Assembly: GCF_027853335.1 (NCBI RefSeq) | Contig: NZ_JAFEUS010000002.1 | Span: 1,844,514-1,908,513 of the forward strand | Length of the DNA: 64,000 nt | Reading direction: 5' to 3' | Origin: Leucobacter sp. UCMA 4100 | GTDB lineage: Bacteria; Actinomycetota; Actinomycetes; Actinomycetales; Microbacteriaceae | Shown: one piece after another, positions 50,781-59,585 of the stretch | How the letters are laid out: every line of letters begins with the position of its first letter | How positions within the stretch are numbered: the first letter of the stretch is position 1 | The notes under the pieces: model-generated | Database searches by the model: none | The model's input: the letters and a program-made list of their open reading frames with translations, nothing else | What the model was told of the DNA's origin: nothing | Made by a program: the position numbers and the translations under genes

Positions 50781-53693
50781 GTGACGAAGAAGGAACGCTC
50801 TCGGTGGATGCTCGCGAGGCCCGAGGTCAGCACGAACGACATTCTTGCGTGCGCGCATGAGGCGTACGGGGTTCGGGGCGAGGCCCAGGAGCTCGGCAGC
50901 CAGCAAGACCGCAACTTCATGGTGCGCCCCGTCGAGGGGCCCGGGGCGCTCATTAAGGTCAACCACCCCGCGGTGCCCGAAAGCGTGCTCTCCCTCCAGT
51001 GGTCGGTGTCAGACCGTTTGCGCGCTCGGGGAGTCTTGAGCCCCAGGGTGCTCACAACGAGCCAGGGGAAACGCAGCACGACGATCACGAACGAGGCCGG
51101 TGAAGTGCTGCGGGTTTGCGCGTTTGAGCTCGTCGACGGCGCCACGATCGCCGACTCGAGCGACATTGATGGCGCGCTCGCCGAAGAGCTGGGTCTGCTC
51201 ACCGCCGAGACGCTCTTGGCGCTTGAAGGCTACGACAATCCAGACGCCGAGCGGGCGATTCAGTGGGAGCTGAGCCAGGCGAGAACCGTCGTCGAACAGC
51301 TCATCGATGACCTGCCCGACGAGCGCCGCGAGCGCTGCCTCGAGGCGACGGTGCGGGCCGACGAGACCATCGCCGCGCTGCGGGGCGAGCTCCCGATGCA
51401 GATCATTCATGGCGACCTCACGAGCGACAACATTATGCGCGCGTCAGACGGCACGAAGTGGGTCATCGACCTCGGCGACACAGTGCAATCGTGGCGTGCG
51501 GCCGAGCTCGCAGTGCTGCTCGCCGACCTCATCGGCCGCACCGGCGACATGGCGATCGTCGCTCGAGCGGTGAGCGGGTTCAGCCGCAAGATATCCCTCA
51601 CCGACGCCGAGACGGCCGCGCTGTGGCCGCTCGTGGTGCTGCGGGGTGCGGTGCTCGCGGTCAGCGGGTGGAGCCAGCTGCGCATTGATCCGCAGAATGA
51701 CTATGCGCGCGAGCGCATCGAGCACGAGTGGGAGGTGTTCGAGCGCGCCCTCGCCTTTGACACCGAGACCGTGACCGCGCAGTTGCGCCTCGCGGCGGGT
51801 AAGCCGCACCGCGCTGGCCTCGCGTACGCCGAGGCGATCGCGGGCATGCGCGAGGCTGCCGTCATTGACCTTGGGCTTCGCAGCGAGGCGCTCGATCGGG
51901 GCCGCTGGGCAGCTCCCGGCGTCGAGGCCGAGCTCGCCCGCGAGGCGCTCGCGACCGCGCCCGTTGCGATCATGCGGTTTGGTGAGAGCCGGCTCTCACG
52001 GGTTTCAACCGACGTCATGAGCCCCGCCGCCACGAAGGCCCGCTGCATCGATGTGTGGGCGAGGCCGGGAATCGCCGTGCGCGCGCCGTTTGCGGGCACG
52101 GTCACCGCGGCTGATGGCGCCGTCACGCTTCGCGATTGCGGCGTCACCCTGCGCTTTGAGGGCATCGAGGTTGGCGTCGAGGGCGGCCAGAAGGTCGCCT
52201 CAGGCGAGGTGATCGGTCGGCTGCGCACCACACCCACGGGAGCGAGCAGCGTGCGCATCATGCGTTCGATGTTCGGCGAGCAGCCGGGCGAGGCCTTCGG
52301 CGCCTCGGGCGAGGAGTACGAAACCCAGGCTTCGGCAGATCCCTCGGTGCTGCTTGGCGTGAGCCCGGTCGAAGATCCGGTCGTGCTGCTGCGGGCCGAG
52401 CGCCTGCGCCGCGACCGCTCGATGGGCGGCGCGGCCGAGCGCTACTACGAGAACCCGCCGCAGATGGAACGCGGTTGGAACACGCTTCTCATCGACACCG
52501 AGGGGCGCTCGTACCTCGACATGGTCAACAACGTCACCGCCATCGGCCACTCGCACCCGCGCCTGGGCGACGCAGTTGGCCGGCAGCTGCACCTGCTCAA
52601 TACCAACTCCCGGTTTCTCTATGAGGCGTATGCCGAGTTTGCCGAGAAACTGCTTGAGCACTCGCCCGACCCTTCGCTTGACACCGTGATTCCCGTCAAC
52701 AGCGGATCGGAGGCGATCGACCTCGCCCTGCGCCTCGCGCAGGTTGCGACGGGTCGCCGCGACGTGATCACCGCCCGCGAGGGGTATCACGGCTGGACGA
52801 TGGCGTCAGACGCCGTAAGCACCTCGGCGTTCGACAACCCCGATGCGCTCGCCTCCAGGCCCGACTGGGTGCACCTCGTCGACGCGCCGAACAGTTACCG
52901 TGGCCCGCATCGCGGCGCCGACGCTGGCGCCAAGTATGCCCGCCAGGTCGCAGACGTCGCCAAAACGCTGAGCAATGAGGGGCGACCTCCCGCAGCGTTT
53001 ATTTGCGAGCCGGTGCTCGGGAACGCGGGCGGGGTCATGCCGCCCGAGGGGTACCTCGCTGAGGCGTACGAGGGCATTCGCGCGCAGGGCGGTCTCGCGA
53101 TCGCCGATGAGGTGCAGGTGGGCTACGGCCGCCTCGGCAAGGCCTTCTGGGGATCGACGATGCAGGGCGCGGTGCCCGACATTCTCGCAGTCGCGAAGGC
53201 TGCGGGCAACGCGTTCCCGCTCGGAATCGTGATCACCCGGCGCGAGATCGTTGACGCGCTGCGCAGCGAGGGCATGTTTTTCTCGTCGGCGGGAGGGGCG
53301 CCCGCGAGCGCGATTGCTGGCTCGGCGGTGCTCGATGTGATTCGTGACGAGCGCCTGCAAGAGAACGCCGAACGGGTGGGGGCCTACCTAACCGAACAGG
53401 TCGAGGCGCTCGCCGACCGCTTCCCGATCATCGGCACAGTGCACGGCAGTGGGCTCTACCAGGGAGTCGAACTCGTGCGTGATCGCGAGACGCTCGAACC
53501 CGCGACCGAAGAGACCGCCTGGGTGTGCGAGCGGCTGCTCGACCACGGCGTGATCATGCAGGCAACCTCTGAGCGGCAAAACGTACTCAAGGTGAAGCCG
53601 CCACTCACGCTCACCGAGGCCGATGCCGCGACCTTCCTGCGTGCACTCGCCCTCACGCTTGAAGAGCTCGAAGCGAAGGGTGCCGAGGCCTAG
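50781..53693 (+). CDS. APH-type kinase / M23-like barrel / class III aminotransferase fusion (putative ammoniophospholyase)
   Basis: 970 aa in three parts. Residues about 20-350: aminoglycoside-phosphotransferase-fold kinase with brace HGDLTSDNIM (210-219) and IDLGD (Asp230). About 430-530: a peptidase M23/lipoyl-like barrel (RPGIAVRAPFAGTV) that lacks the HxH zinc ligands. About 560-965: class III PLP enzyme with NSGSEAIDLAL, Asp in IADEVQVGYG and Schiff-base Lys806 (VAKAAGNAFPLG). Known relatives of the last domain include AGXT2L phospholyases, and of the first hydroxylysine kinase; the fusion could phosphorylate an amino alcohol and then eliminate phosphate and ammonia. That reaction is inference. 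GTG 50781 has GGAGG 5 nt upstream. Confidence 0.87.
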   Translation: MTKKERSRWMLARPEVSTNDILACAHEAYGVRGEAQELGSQQDRNFMVRPVEGPGALIKVNHPAVPESVLSLQWSVSDRLRARGVLSPRVLTTSQGKRSTTITNEAGEVLRVCAFELVDGATIADSSDIDGALAEELGLLTAETLLALEGYDNPDAERAIQWELSQARTVVEQLIDDLPDERRERCLEATVRADETIAALRGELPMQIIHGDLTSDNIMRASDGTKWVIDLGDTVQSWRAAELAVLLADLIGRTGDMAIVARAVSGFSRKISLTDAETAALWPLVVLRGAVLAVSGWSQLRIDPQNDYARERIEHEWEVFERALAFDTETVTAQLRLAAGKPHRAGLAYAEAIAGMREAAVIDLGLRSEALDRGRWAAPGVEAELAREALATAPVAIMRFGESRLSRVSTDVMSPAATKARCIDVWARPGIAVRAPFAGTVTAADGAVTLRDCGVTLRFEGIEVGVEGGQKVASGEVIGRLRTTPTGASSVRIMRSMFGEQPGEAFGASGEEYETQASADPSVLLGVSPVEDPVVLLRAERLRRDRSMGGAAERYYENPPQMERGWNTLLIDTEGRSYLDMVNNVTAIGHSHPRLGDAVGRQLHLLNTNSRFLYEAYAEFAEKLLEHSPDPSLDTVIPVNSGSEAIDLALRLAQVATGRRDVITAREGYHGWTMASDAVSTSAFDNPDALASRPDWVHLVDAPNSYRGPHRGADAGAKYARQVADVAKTLSNEGRPPAAFICEPVLGNAGGVMPPEGYLAEAYEGIRAQGGLAIADEVQVGYGRLGKAFWGSTMQGAVPDILAVAKAAGNAFPLGIVITRREIVDALRSEGMFFSSAGGAPASAIAGSAVLDVIRDERLQENAERVGAYLTEQVEALADRFPIIGTVHGSGLYQGVELVRDRETLEPATEETAWVCERLLDHGVIMQATSERQNVLKVKPPLTLTEADAATFLRALALTLEELEAKGAEA

Positions 53694-53699
53694 AAGAAA

Positions 53700-53742
53700 C
53701 TGCCGGCCCGCCCGCTCACAGCGAGCGGAGACGGGCCGGCAG
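53700..53742. terminator. Bidirectional hairpin between convergent genes
   Basis: ctgccggcccg (53700-53710) pairs with cgggccggcag (53732-53742), with a smaller inner stem ccgctc/gagcgg. No long T-run on either side, but its place between two convergent stops fits a terminator. Confidence 0.65.
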
Positions 53743-53747
53743 ATCCG

Positions 53748-55514
53748 CTACCCTCCGATCGTGACCGGTACGACCGCGATGGGCTGGGTGTAGGTGTCGA
53801 TGCGCACGATGAGCTGCACCTTCCACTCCCCGTCGAGAGGCAGCGAGAGCGTTGCCGCGTAATCGCCAGCCTGCTCGTCGCGGGTGGCCGTTGCGGTCAG
53901 CGGGCCGAGATCTTCGGCTGGGAGCCGAGCCTCGACGGTTACCTCTTCGACCGTGACTTCCTCGCCCTCGTACTCGAGGGCGAATGTCAGCTCGTTCTCG
54001 CCGCTTCTGCCCGGCGAAATCTCGCCACGAACCGTGAGGCCCTGAGACTCGGTCTCAAAGCGCTGTGGTTCTGAGGCCGTGGGAGCTGACTCGCCGCCAG
54101 GTGGCGTCGACTCGTTCGGGCTCGAATTGGTGAGAAACCCCGTGACCGCGAGAATCGCGATGAGTACGACCGCCTCGATGCGAAGCACCGAACGCAGTTG
54201 CTGCGCTCTGCGCTCCGGCTCATCGTGACGCGCGATGCGCGGCAGCAGCGAGAATCGGTTGTACGCCGCCACGGCCACCACGATGAGCAGCAGCGCGAGT
54301 TTCGCGATGAGCAGCAGCCCGTACCCGGTGGTGAAGAGGGCCTTCACCGAGCCGAGAATGAGCACGCCCATGAGGCCGCCACTGAGGGCGAGCACCGCGA
54401 CGCTCCACGGGGCAAGCCGTGAGAAACGTTCGACCGTGTCGATCGCGCCAGCAACGCTCGCGGTGGGATCGGTCGACGTTCGCACCCGACGCAGCTCGGC
54501 GAAGACGAGCAACAGCCCGAGCACGCCGCCAAGCCAGAAGGCCCCGGCCGCGAGGTGACCGAGATCGGCCACGATCATCGCCGCGATGGGCTGCACCGTT
54601 TGGGTGTGACCCACGAGCACGGGAGAGGCAAGGGCCAGCCCCGCCGCGACGAGCGCCGTCACCCTGGCCGCTCGCCCCTGCACTCGAGCCGCGAAGCACG
54701 CGATAAGCCCGAAGCCGACCGCGGCCGCCGCGGTCGCGACGACGGGCCAGGTGACCGAGGGGAGCCACTCATTCGACGACAAGAAGTCGATCGATCCGCT
54801 GCCCGGAACATACGAGGCGAAGGCCTTACCAGCGACCCTCGCTCCCGAGGCCGGAATGAGCACGAGGCTCGCGATGCCCGCCGTCACGGTGACACCGAGC
54901 GCGAGACGCCGCATCTGGGGCGATGCGGTGGCGGGAGCGCTGCGACCAGCTGGCGATGCTCGGTTCGGAGCGATGAATGCGCCGAACATGATGATGCCAG
55001 CGAGTGCGAGCAGGCCGAAGTACTGCAGCCCCGTGAGAACCGAAACGATGACCTCGGTGCTCGTCGCCTCGGCCTGCGACGCGGTGATCTCAGGTTCGGC
55101 GAAGTCGCCGTCGCCCACCTGAAAGCTGAGCACGCCGCCGACCGGGTGCCCGTCAGCCGAGACAATGCGGTACGAGAGCGTGTAGGCGCCCTCTGGCAGT
55201 GACTCTGGCAGCTCGACGTGCACGGTGGCGTTGTGCGTCGTGGCGTTCAGCACGGTCTGGGTTCCGTCGCTCGTGTACAGTCGCATCGCCTCGTCGATGA
55301 GCTGCACCGGCTCGTTGTAGTTGAGCTCGATCATCGTCGGAGTCTCATCGAGCACCGCCCCGTCTTCAGGTACGGTGCCCAAGAGGTCGGCGTGGGCGAG
55401 GGCCGGCGAAGCGCCGAAGCCGAGTACGAGCAGGAGCGCGCTGAGGGCTGTGGCGAGCAGCGCCCCCGCGGTGTGCAGGGGGCGCTGCTCGCGCCTCACT
55501 CGGGTGAGGCGCAT
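53748..55514 (-). CDS. copCD: CopC-CopD fusion copper transport protein
   Basis: 588 aa. Signal peptide to Ala40, then a CopC domain whose mature N-terminus is His41 (ALA|HADLLG), the N-terminal copper-binding histidine, with a second ligand in DGHPVGGVLSF. About 155-450 is the eight-helix CopD membrane domain (IMFGAFIAPN, LGHLAAGAFWLGGVLGLLL), and the C-terminal about 110 residues are an exported beta domain. Family knowledge links CopCD/YcnJ to copper import. The start lies 2 bp after the ycnI stop, so the two are co-translated. Confidence 0.92.
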   Translation of the reverse strand: MRLTRVRREQRPLHTAGALLATALSALLLVLGFGASPALAHADLLGTVPEDGAVLDETPTMIELNYNEPVQLIDEAMRLYTSDGTQTVLNATTHNATVHVELPESLPEGAYTLSYRIVSADGHPVGGVLSFQVGDGDFAEPEITASQAEATSTEVIVSVLTGLQYFGLLALAGIIMFGAFIAPNRASPAGRSAPATASPQMRRLALGVTVTAGIASLVLIPASGARVAGKAFASYVPGSGSIDFLSSNEWLPSVTWPVVATAAAAVGFGLIACFAARVQGRAARVTALVAAGLALASPVLVGHTQTVQPIAAMIVADLGHLAAGAFWLGGVLGLLLVFAELRRVRTSTDPTASVAGAIDTVERFSRLAPWSVAVLALSGGLMGVLILGSVKALFTTGYGLLLIAKLALLLIVVAVAAYNRFSLLPRIARHDEPERRAQQLRSVLRIEAVVLIAILAVTGFLTNSSPNESTPPGGESAPTASEPQRFETESQGLTVRGEISPGRSGENELTFALEYEGEEVTVEEVTVEARLPAEDLGPLTATATRDEQAGDYAATLSLPLDGEWKVQLIVRIDTYTQPIAVVPVTIGG

Positions 55515-55516
55515 GG

Positions 55517-56236
55517 TTATTTACGGCTTCTCAGGAGCGCGAAGGCTCCCGTGATGAGGCCGAGCGCGCCGAGCGTCACGCCCGTGATCGCGAGGGCGCT
55601 TTGCCCGCCGGTACCCTCGTCACTCTGGTCGGCTGCCTCTGCGGTTTCTGCTTCCTCGGTGTCGTGCGACGATGCGCCCGCCTCGGTGATCTCGACAGCG
55701 GGGGCGGGAAGCTCGAGCTCGTGTGCGTCCTGGCCCTCTGCAGGAATCTGTACCCAGGCGGCCTCTCCCTCTTCGCATGTTTGCACGGTCGGGAAGAAGA
55801 GGGTGCTGCCGGCGGCGTTCTCGGGAAGCTGCAACGAGAGCTCGAATGAGTCGCGCTGATCGGCAGGCAGCGGCGTCGTCGCGGTGTACACGACCTCGGC
55901 GACGCGCTCGGTGACCTCATTGCCGTGCCCGTCGGTGATGGGGGTGTCGAGCGTTTCGGTGACTTTTTCGACCGAGTAGAAGGCGTTGCGCGTCGGCGTG
56001 ACGGCGTCGATGCCCTCGGGAATCTTGATCGAGATTTGCGTCGTGGGCGAGGCGTCGCAGCCGTGGGGAACGCTCACGGTCGCAATCGCGTAGGCGCCAG
56101 CCTCGCTCGTGTTGGTGCTGACTCCGACGTGCGCCTGCGCGGCACCGGCGCCCGCAAAGGTGAGCGCGAGCGCCCCGAGTGACGCCGCCGAGGCGGTGAT
56201 GAGGGTGCGCTTGCGTGATGAAGTGGTGTGAGACAT
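55517..56236 (-). CDS. ycnI: YcnI-family (DUF1775) copper-binding protein with LAITG anchor
   Basis: 239 aa from ATG 56236. Signal peptide ends AQA|His36, leaving the family's N-terminal copper-binding histidine (AHVGVSTN), DUF1775 domain to about 175 (VPHGCDASPTTQISIKIPEG landmarks VPHGC), a Glu/Ala-rich linker, then LAITG (215-219), hydrophobic helix and RSRK, which resembles a sortase E-type sorting signal as well as a plain membrane anchor. Upstream ATG 56296 would add a 20-residue tail without purpose. Operon partner of copCD. Confidence 0.9.
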   Translation of the reverse strand: MSHTTSSRKRTLITASAASLGALALTFAGAGAAQAHVGVSTNTSEAGAYAIATVSVPHGCDASPTTQISIKIPEGIDAVTPTRNAFYSVEKVTETLDTPITDGHGNEVTERVAEVVYTATTPLPADQRDSFELSLQLPENAAGSTLFFPTVQTCEEGEAAWVQIPAEGQDAHELELPAPAVEITEAGASSHDTEEAETAEAADQSDEGTGGQSALAITGVTLGALGLITGAFALLRSRK

Positions 56237-56336
56237 GGGTCTTCTTTCTGGTTCTGCTGGCGCGCGCAACGCTTGTGCGCGCGCAAAAATGTGCACGCCG
56301 CTCTTCGCTCAGAGGGCGTGTAGTGATGGCGAGAGC

Positions 56337-56984
56337 CTATGCTTTCGCGGTTGGTAGCAGAACGGCGGGAGGCCCACGCCTGATGAGGGTTGCTTTGCTG
56401 AGGCGTGTGAGCACGCTCCAGGTGACGGTGTGCTGGGCTCCAGGCCTTGCCGTTTCGGGAGGCACCACGGGGCCAGGCAAGAGAGCGACCCAGACCTTAA
56501 GCCGGGTGACGAAGCGTTGCGCGAGCGCCCAGAGGTGCATGAGCGTGCGCTCGCCGCGGTGTAGAAAGGCCACGGTGATCGCTGCGCCAATGAAGTGTGA
56601 GAACCACATCGTGGCATCGCCGTGCACGTGCGTCATGACCTGGCCTGACGCGGCGGCGAGTTCTACGGCGCCGTGCCCGTGGTGGTGAGCGCCGCTCGGC
56701 ATAGGGTCACCTGAGGTGAGCCTGGCGACGGGAGTGCCGAGCACGAAGAGAACGTGAAACAGCGTTTGGCTGAGCAGCACCGAAATGCTGAGCCGGGTGA
56801 GCGACAGGGTGCGTCCCGCCAGCAGCACGCAGACGGCGAGCGAAAGAATAAGGGGGGCGCACAGGCCGAGCGGCCCTGGCACGTGACCGCCGCCGAGCAC
56901 GTGGGCGAAGAGCGCCCCGAATGTCGCGATGACCGCCGCAAATGAACCACGCACGAGGTGCGGCATTCGCGAACGTGTTTCCAT
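56337..56984 (-). CDS. Histidine-rich membrane protein of the copper cluster
   Basis: 215 aa, about four or five transmembrane helices (AAVIATFGALFAHVLGGG, LGLCAPLILSLAVCVLLAG, ISVLLSQTLFHVLFVLG, FSHFIGAAITVAF) with a His-rich loop GAHHHGHG and a second HVHGDATMW. These histidines face one side and could bind copper. Unnamed members of this type often precede ycnI and copCD in actinobacteria (recalled). Its C-terminal tail is basic and Pro-rich. 100 bp separate it from ycnI. Confidence 0.78.
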   Translation of the reverse strand: METRSRMPHLVRGSFAAVIATFGALFAHVLGGGHVPGPLGLCAPLILSLAVCVLLAGRTLSLTRLSISVLLSQTLFHVLFVLGTPVARLTSGDPMPSGAHHHGHGAVELAAASGQVMTHVHGDATMWFSHFIGAAITVAFLHRGERTLMHLWALAQRFVTRLKVWVALLPGPVVPPETARPGAQHTVTWSVLTRLSKATLIRRGPPAVLLPTAKA

Positions 56985-57083
56985 GAGCCCAAGTATCGCA
57001 GATCGCGCTGAGCTGAGCCGTCAGTATGCGGCGGATCGCCGAGTGGGCAAGTGGTTCGGTTTTTCTCCGGCATTACTAGGGCG

Positions 57084-57107
57084 CATAGTTTACTATGTGG
57101 CATAGTA
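57084..57107 (+). promoter_or_regulatory. Operator-promoter of dsbA-ccdA, BlaI/CopY-type
   Basis: CATAG-TTTA-CTATG overlaps TACTATG-TGG-CATAGTA, a perfect 7-bp inverted repeat (57091-57107). The sequence TACTAT within it is a plausible -10. A 24-bp near-copy lies at 59474-59497. Confidence 0.75.
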
Positions 57108-57158
57108 ATGAAGGATGCGTTCGGCGATTGAGGCCTACGCATGAACAGGAGGTATCTC

Positions 57159-57851
57159 ATGACCGCACGCACACTCCGCTCGTGGTTCGTGCCGCTCGGC
57201 ATCATCGTCATCGCGGGGCTGCTCATCGCCCTTATAGTCTTGCAGGTGAAGAACGGTGGGGCGGGGGCCGCGACCCAGGGCAGAGAGGACGAGGCCGTCG
57301 ACTTGAGCTTTGTTGAGGCTCGCGAAGAAACTGATGTGCAGGCCGCCGGCCCTGTCGATGCACCGGTCGGGCTCGTCGTGTACTCCGACTATCAGTGCCC
57401 CTTCTGCGCACGGTGGTCGAACGAGGTGCTGCCGCTCATGCTCGACTACGCCGAGCGGGGCGAGCTGCGCATTGAATGGCGTGACGTGAACCAGTACGGG
57501 GCAGATTCAGAGCGCGCGGCTCTTGCTGCGCACGCGGCTGGTCAGCAAGACGCGTTCTGGGAATTTCACGAAGCGCTGTTTCCTGGCGGTGAGCACCTCA
57601 GCCCCGACCAGCTTTCGGCCGAGTCGCTGAGTGCTCTCGCGGGCTCGCTCGGGCTTGACGTCGAACGGTTCACGGCCGATCTCGGGGCAGAGGCGTCGCT
57701 CGCGGCGGTGCAGCGCTTTGCAGCAGAGGGGCGCGAGCTGGGGGTCTCGGGCACGCCGACCTTTGTGCTGGGCGGTGAGCCGCTCGTCGGGGCGCAACCC
57801 GAGAGCGTGTTTGTCGACCTCGTCGATCGTAAGCTCGCCGAGGTGAGGTAA
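57159..57851 (+). CDS. Membrane-anchored DsbA-like thiol oxidoreductase (A)
   Basis: 230 aa. One N-terminal helix about 12-30 (VPLGIIVIAGLLIALIVLQV region), then a thioredoxin/DsbA-fold domain with active site Cys80-Pro-Phe-Cys83 (SDYQCPFCARW) and cis-proline loop GVSGTPTFVLGG. Acts outside the membrane on disulfides. ATG 57159 has AGGAGG 6 nt upstream; the ATG at 57141 lies before that site. A CcdA gene follows after 4 bp, the natural electron donor. Confidence 0.92.
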   Translation: MTARTLRSWFVPLGIIVIAGLLIALIVLQVKNGGAGAATQGREDEAVDLSFVEAREETDVQAAGPVDAPVGLVVYSDYQCPFCARWSNEVLPLMLDYAERGELRIEWRDVNQYGADSERAALAAHAAGQQDAFWEFHEALFPGGEHLSPDQLSAESLSALAGSLGLDVERFTADLGAEASLAAVQRFAAEGRELGVSGTPTFVLGGEPLVGAQPESVFVDLVDRKLAEVR

Positions 57852-57855
57852 CGCG

Positions 57856-58719
57856 GTGAGTATCGGCTACCTCACCGCTTTTCTTGGCGGAGTTCTCGCG
57901 CTCTTGAGCCCTTGCAGCGCCCTGTTGTTGCCCGCATTCTTCGCCTCGACCGTCGGCACGAAACTGCGCCTGCTCGTGCACGGTGCTGTCTTCTACCTGG
58001 GCCTCGTGCTCACTCTCGTGCCCTTTGGCCTTGGTGCGGGTGCGCTCGGCTCGGTGCTCATGCAAAGGCGTGGGCTCGTCATCGCGGGTACGTCGCTCGT
58101 GCTCATCGTGCTTGGCGTGATGCAGCTGTTCGGTTACGGTTTCGATCTCGCGCGCGTGCTGCCGGGAGCGGGCCGACTGCAGCAGCGGGCCACGAAGCGC
58201 AGTGGCCTCGTGCGCACCCTGCTGCTTGGCTCGGTGAGCGGGGTCGCTGGGTTTTGCGCTGGTCCCATTCTTGGCGCGGTACTCACGCTCGCGATGGGGC
58301 AGGGTAGTGCGTTCACCGCGGGTGCGCTCCTCGCGGTGTACGGTGCGGGGATGGTCGTGCCGCTTGTCATCATCGCGGCGCTCTGGGAGCGCATGGGGTC
58401 GCGGGGCCAACGCTTGCTTCGGGGCAGGGGCTTCACCCTGTGGGGCAGGCAGTGGCACACGACCCAGGTCATCACGGGGTTCGTCATCATCGCCGTCGGG
58501 GTGCTGTTCTGGCTCACGAACGGGCTGGTGTCGTTGCCCTCGCTCGTGCCGACCTCGGTGCAGGCCTGGGCTGGCGAGAAAGGGGCAGCGCTCGGCGGCC
58601 CCGTCTTCGACGCCATCGCGGTGGTGTTGCTCGCTACGGGGGCGCTGCTTGCATGGTGGTTCATGAGGCATCGCCGGGAGCGTGAGCCCGAGGGTGAAAG
58701 CTCGAACGCTACTCGGTGA
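57856..58719 (+). CDS. ccdA: CcdA-type thiol:disulfide interchange membrane protein
   Basis: 287 aa with six or seven helices. The two redox cysteines conserved in CcdA/DsbD are present: Cys20 (LLSPCSALLLP) and Cys134 (GVAGFCAGPILG). It passes electrons from cytoplasmic thioredoxin to extracytoplasmic thiol proteins. GTG start 4 bp after the dsbA gene; its end overlaps the convergent second dsbA gene by 11 bp. Confidence 0.9.
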   Translation: MSIGYLTAFLGGVLALLSPCSALLLPAFFASTVGTKLRLLVHGAVFYLGLVLTLVPFGLGAGALGSVLMQRRGLVIAGTSLVLIVLGVMQLFGYGFDLARVLPGAGRLQQRATKRSGLVRTLLLGSVSGVAGFCAGPILGAVLTLAMGQGSAFTAGALLAVYGAGMVVPLVIIAALWERMGSRGQRLLRGRGFTLWGRQWHTTQVITGFVIIAVGVLFWLTNGLVSLPSLVPTSVQAWAGEKGAALGGPVFDAIAVVLLATGALLAWWFMRHRREREPEGESSNATR

Positions 58720-59437
58720 GTGTTGCTTCGAGGTTCTGCACGAAGGTCTCTGTGGGGCGTATTCCAGAGATGAACTCGCCGTTGAACACGAACGAGGGGG
58801 TCTCTGAGACCCCGAGGCGAAGCCCCTCGCGCTCTTTGCGTTCGACGTTTCGCTGTACTTCGGCGGCGGTGAGGTCAGCTCTGAATCGCGTTGGGTCGAG
58901 CCCGAGCTCCGCCGCGAGTTCGACGAGCGCGTCTTCCTCGAGCGCTTCCTCGCTCATGCCCCGTGCGTCGCTCGAGAGTGCCTGGTGCATCGCGATGATT
59001 TCGCCCTGCAGGGCAGCGGCGTAGAGCGCTTTCGCCGCGGTGCGCGACCCCTCGCCCGAGAGGTTCACGGGGCGAAACACGAGGCGCAGTTGCTCGCTCT
59101 CAACGTACGGCAAGAGTGCGGGCAGGGTGTCGCGGCTCCAGTGCGAGCAGAACGGGCACTGGTAGTCGGTGAGCACCGTGAGTTCGGCCGGCGCTGCCGC
59201 GTCGCCAAAGGTGAGCGGATCGGCCGCCGGGTTGCGCAGGGCCCGCCAGGTTTCCTCTTGCTGGGTGGTCGAGACCTCGTCGGGCTTGGGTTCCCAGCCG
59301 CGATCGGCGAGAAACGAGCCTCCCACGATGAGCGCGATGATGACGAGAAAGGCGAGAGGAACGCCAACGTTGACGGTGTATGAACGGGTTGTCGGGCCGG
59401 TCAAGCTTGGTCTCCAATGCGGTGTTGTGCTGAGCAT
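58709..59437 (-). CDS. Membrane-anchored DsbA-like thiol oxidoreductase (B)
   Basis: 242 aa. Single helix about 22-42 (VGVPLAFLVIIALIVGGSFL), DsbA-fold with Cys93-Pro-Phe-Cys96 (TDYQCPFCSHW) and loop GVSETPSFVFNG. Clear paralogue of the protein at 57159, from which it is separated by ccdA in convergent orientation. ATG 59437 is chosen; GTG 59470 is possible but touches the operator. Longer frames upstream run through the promoter. Expression should follow the operator shared with dsbA A. Confidence 0.9.
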   Translation of the reverse strand: MLSTTPHWRPSLTGPTTRSYTVNVGVPLAFLVIIALIVGGSFLADRGWEPKPDEVSTTQQEETWRALRNPAADPLTFGDAAAPAELTVLTDYQCPFCSHWSRDTLPALLPYVESEQLRLVFRPVNLSGEGSRTAAKALYAAALQGEIIAMHQALSSDARGMSEEALEEDALVELAAELGLDPTRFRADLTAAEVQRNVERKEREGLRLGVSETPSFVFNGEFISGIRPTETFVQNLEATLTE

Positions 59438-59473
59438 GTTCTCAGGTCGGGGTGCGACCCTTATCGACACGAT

Positions 59474-59497
59474 GACTATGTAGCATAGTAAACTATG
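59474..59497 (-). promoter_or_regulatory. Operator in the divergent promoter of dsbA B and the blaI operon
   Basis: Reverse complement of this 24-mer equals 57084-57107 at 20 of 24 positions; it contains ACTATG-TAG-CATAGT and CATAG-TAAA-CTATG. It covers candidate -10 sequences for both directions (TACTAT minus, TAAACT plus), so the blaI operon would be autoregulated. Confidence 0.75.
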
Positions 59498-59585
59498 TGG
59501 TGCCGTCCTTGAGTGCTCAGCGATGAAACGTTGGTCGCGAAAAGGTGCAAGGTGCCAGGCTAGTGGTTGAATGAAAGGCAGTGCA

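Noticed and set aside
52070-52380. Active M23 peptidase domain in the fusion enzyme
   Set aside because: The barrel is recognisable but the HxH and HxxxD zinc ligands are missing.
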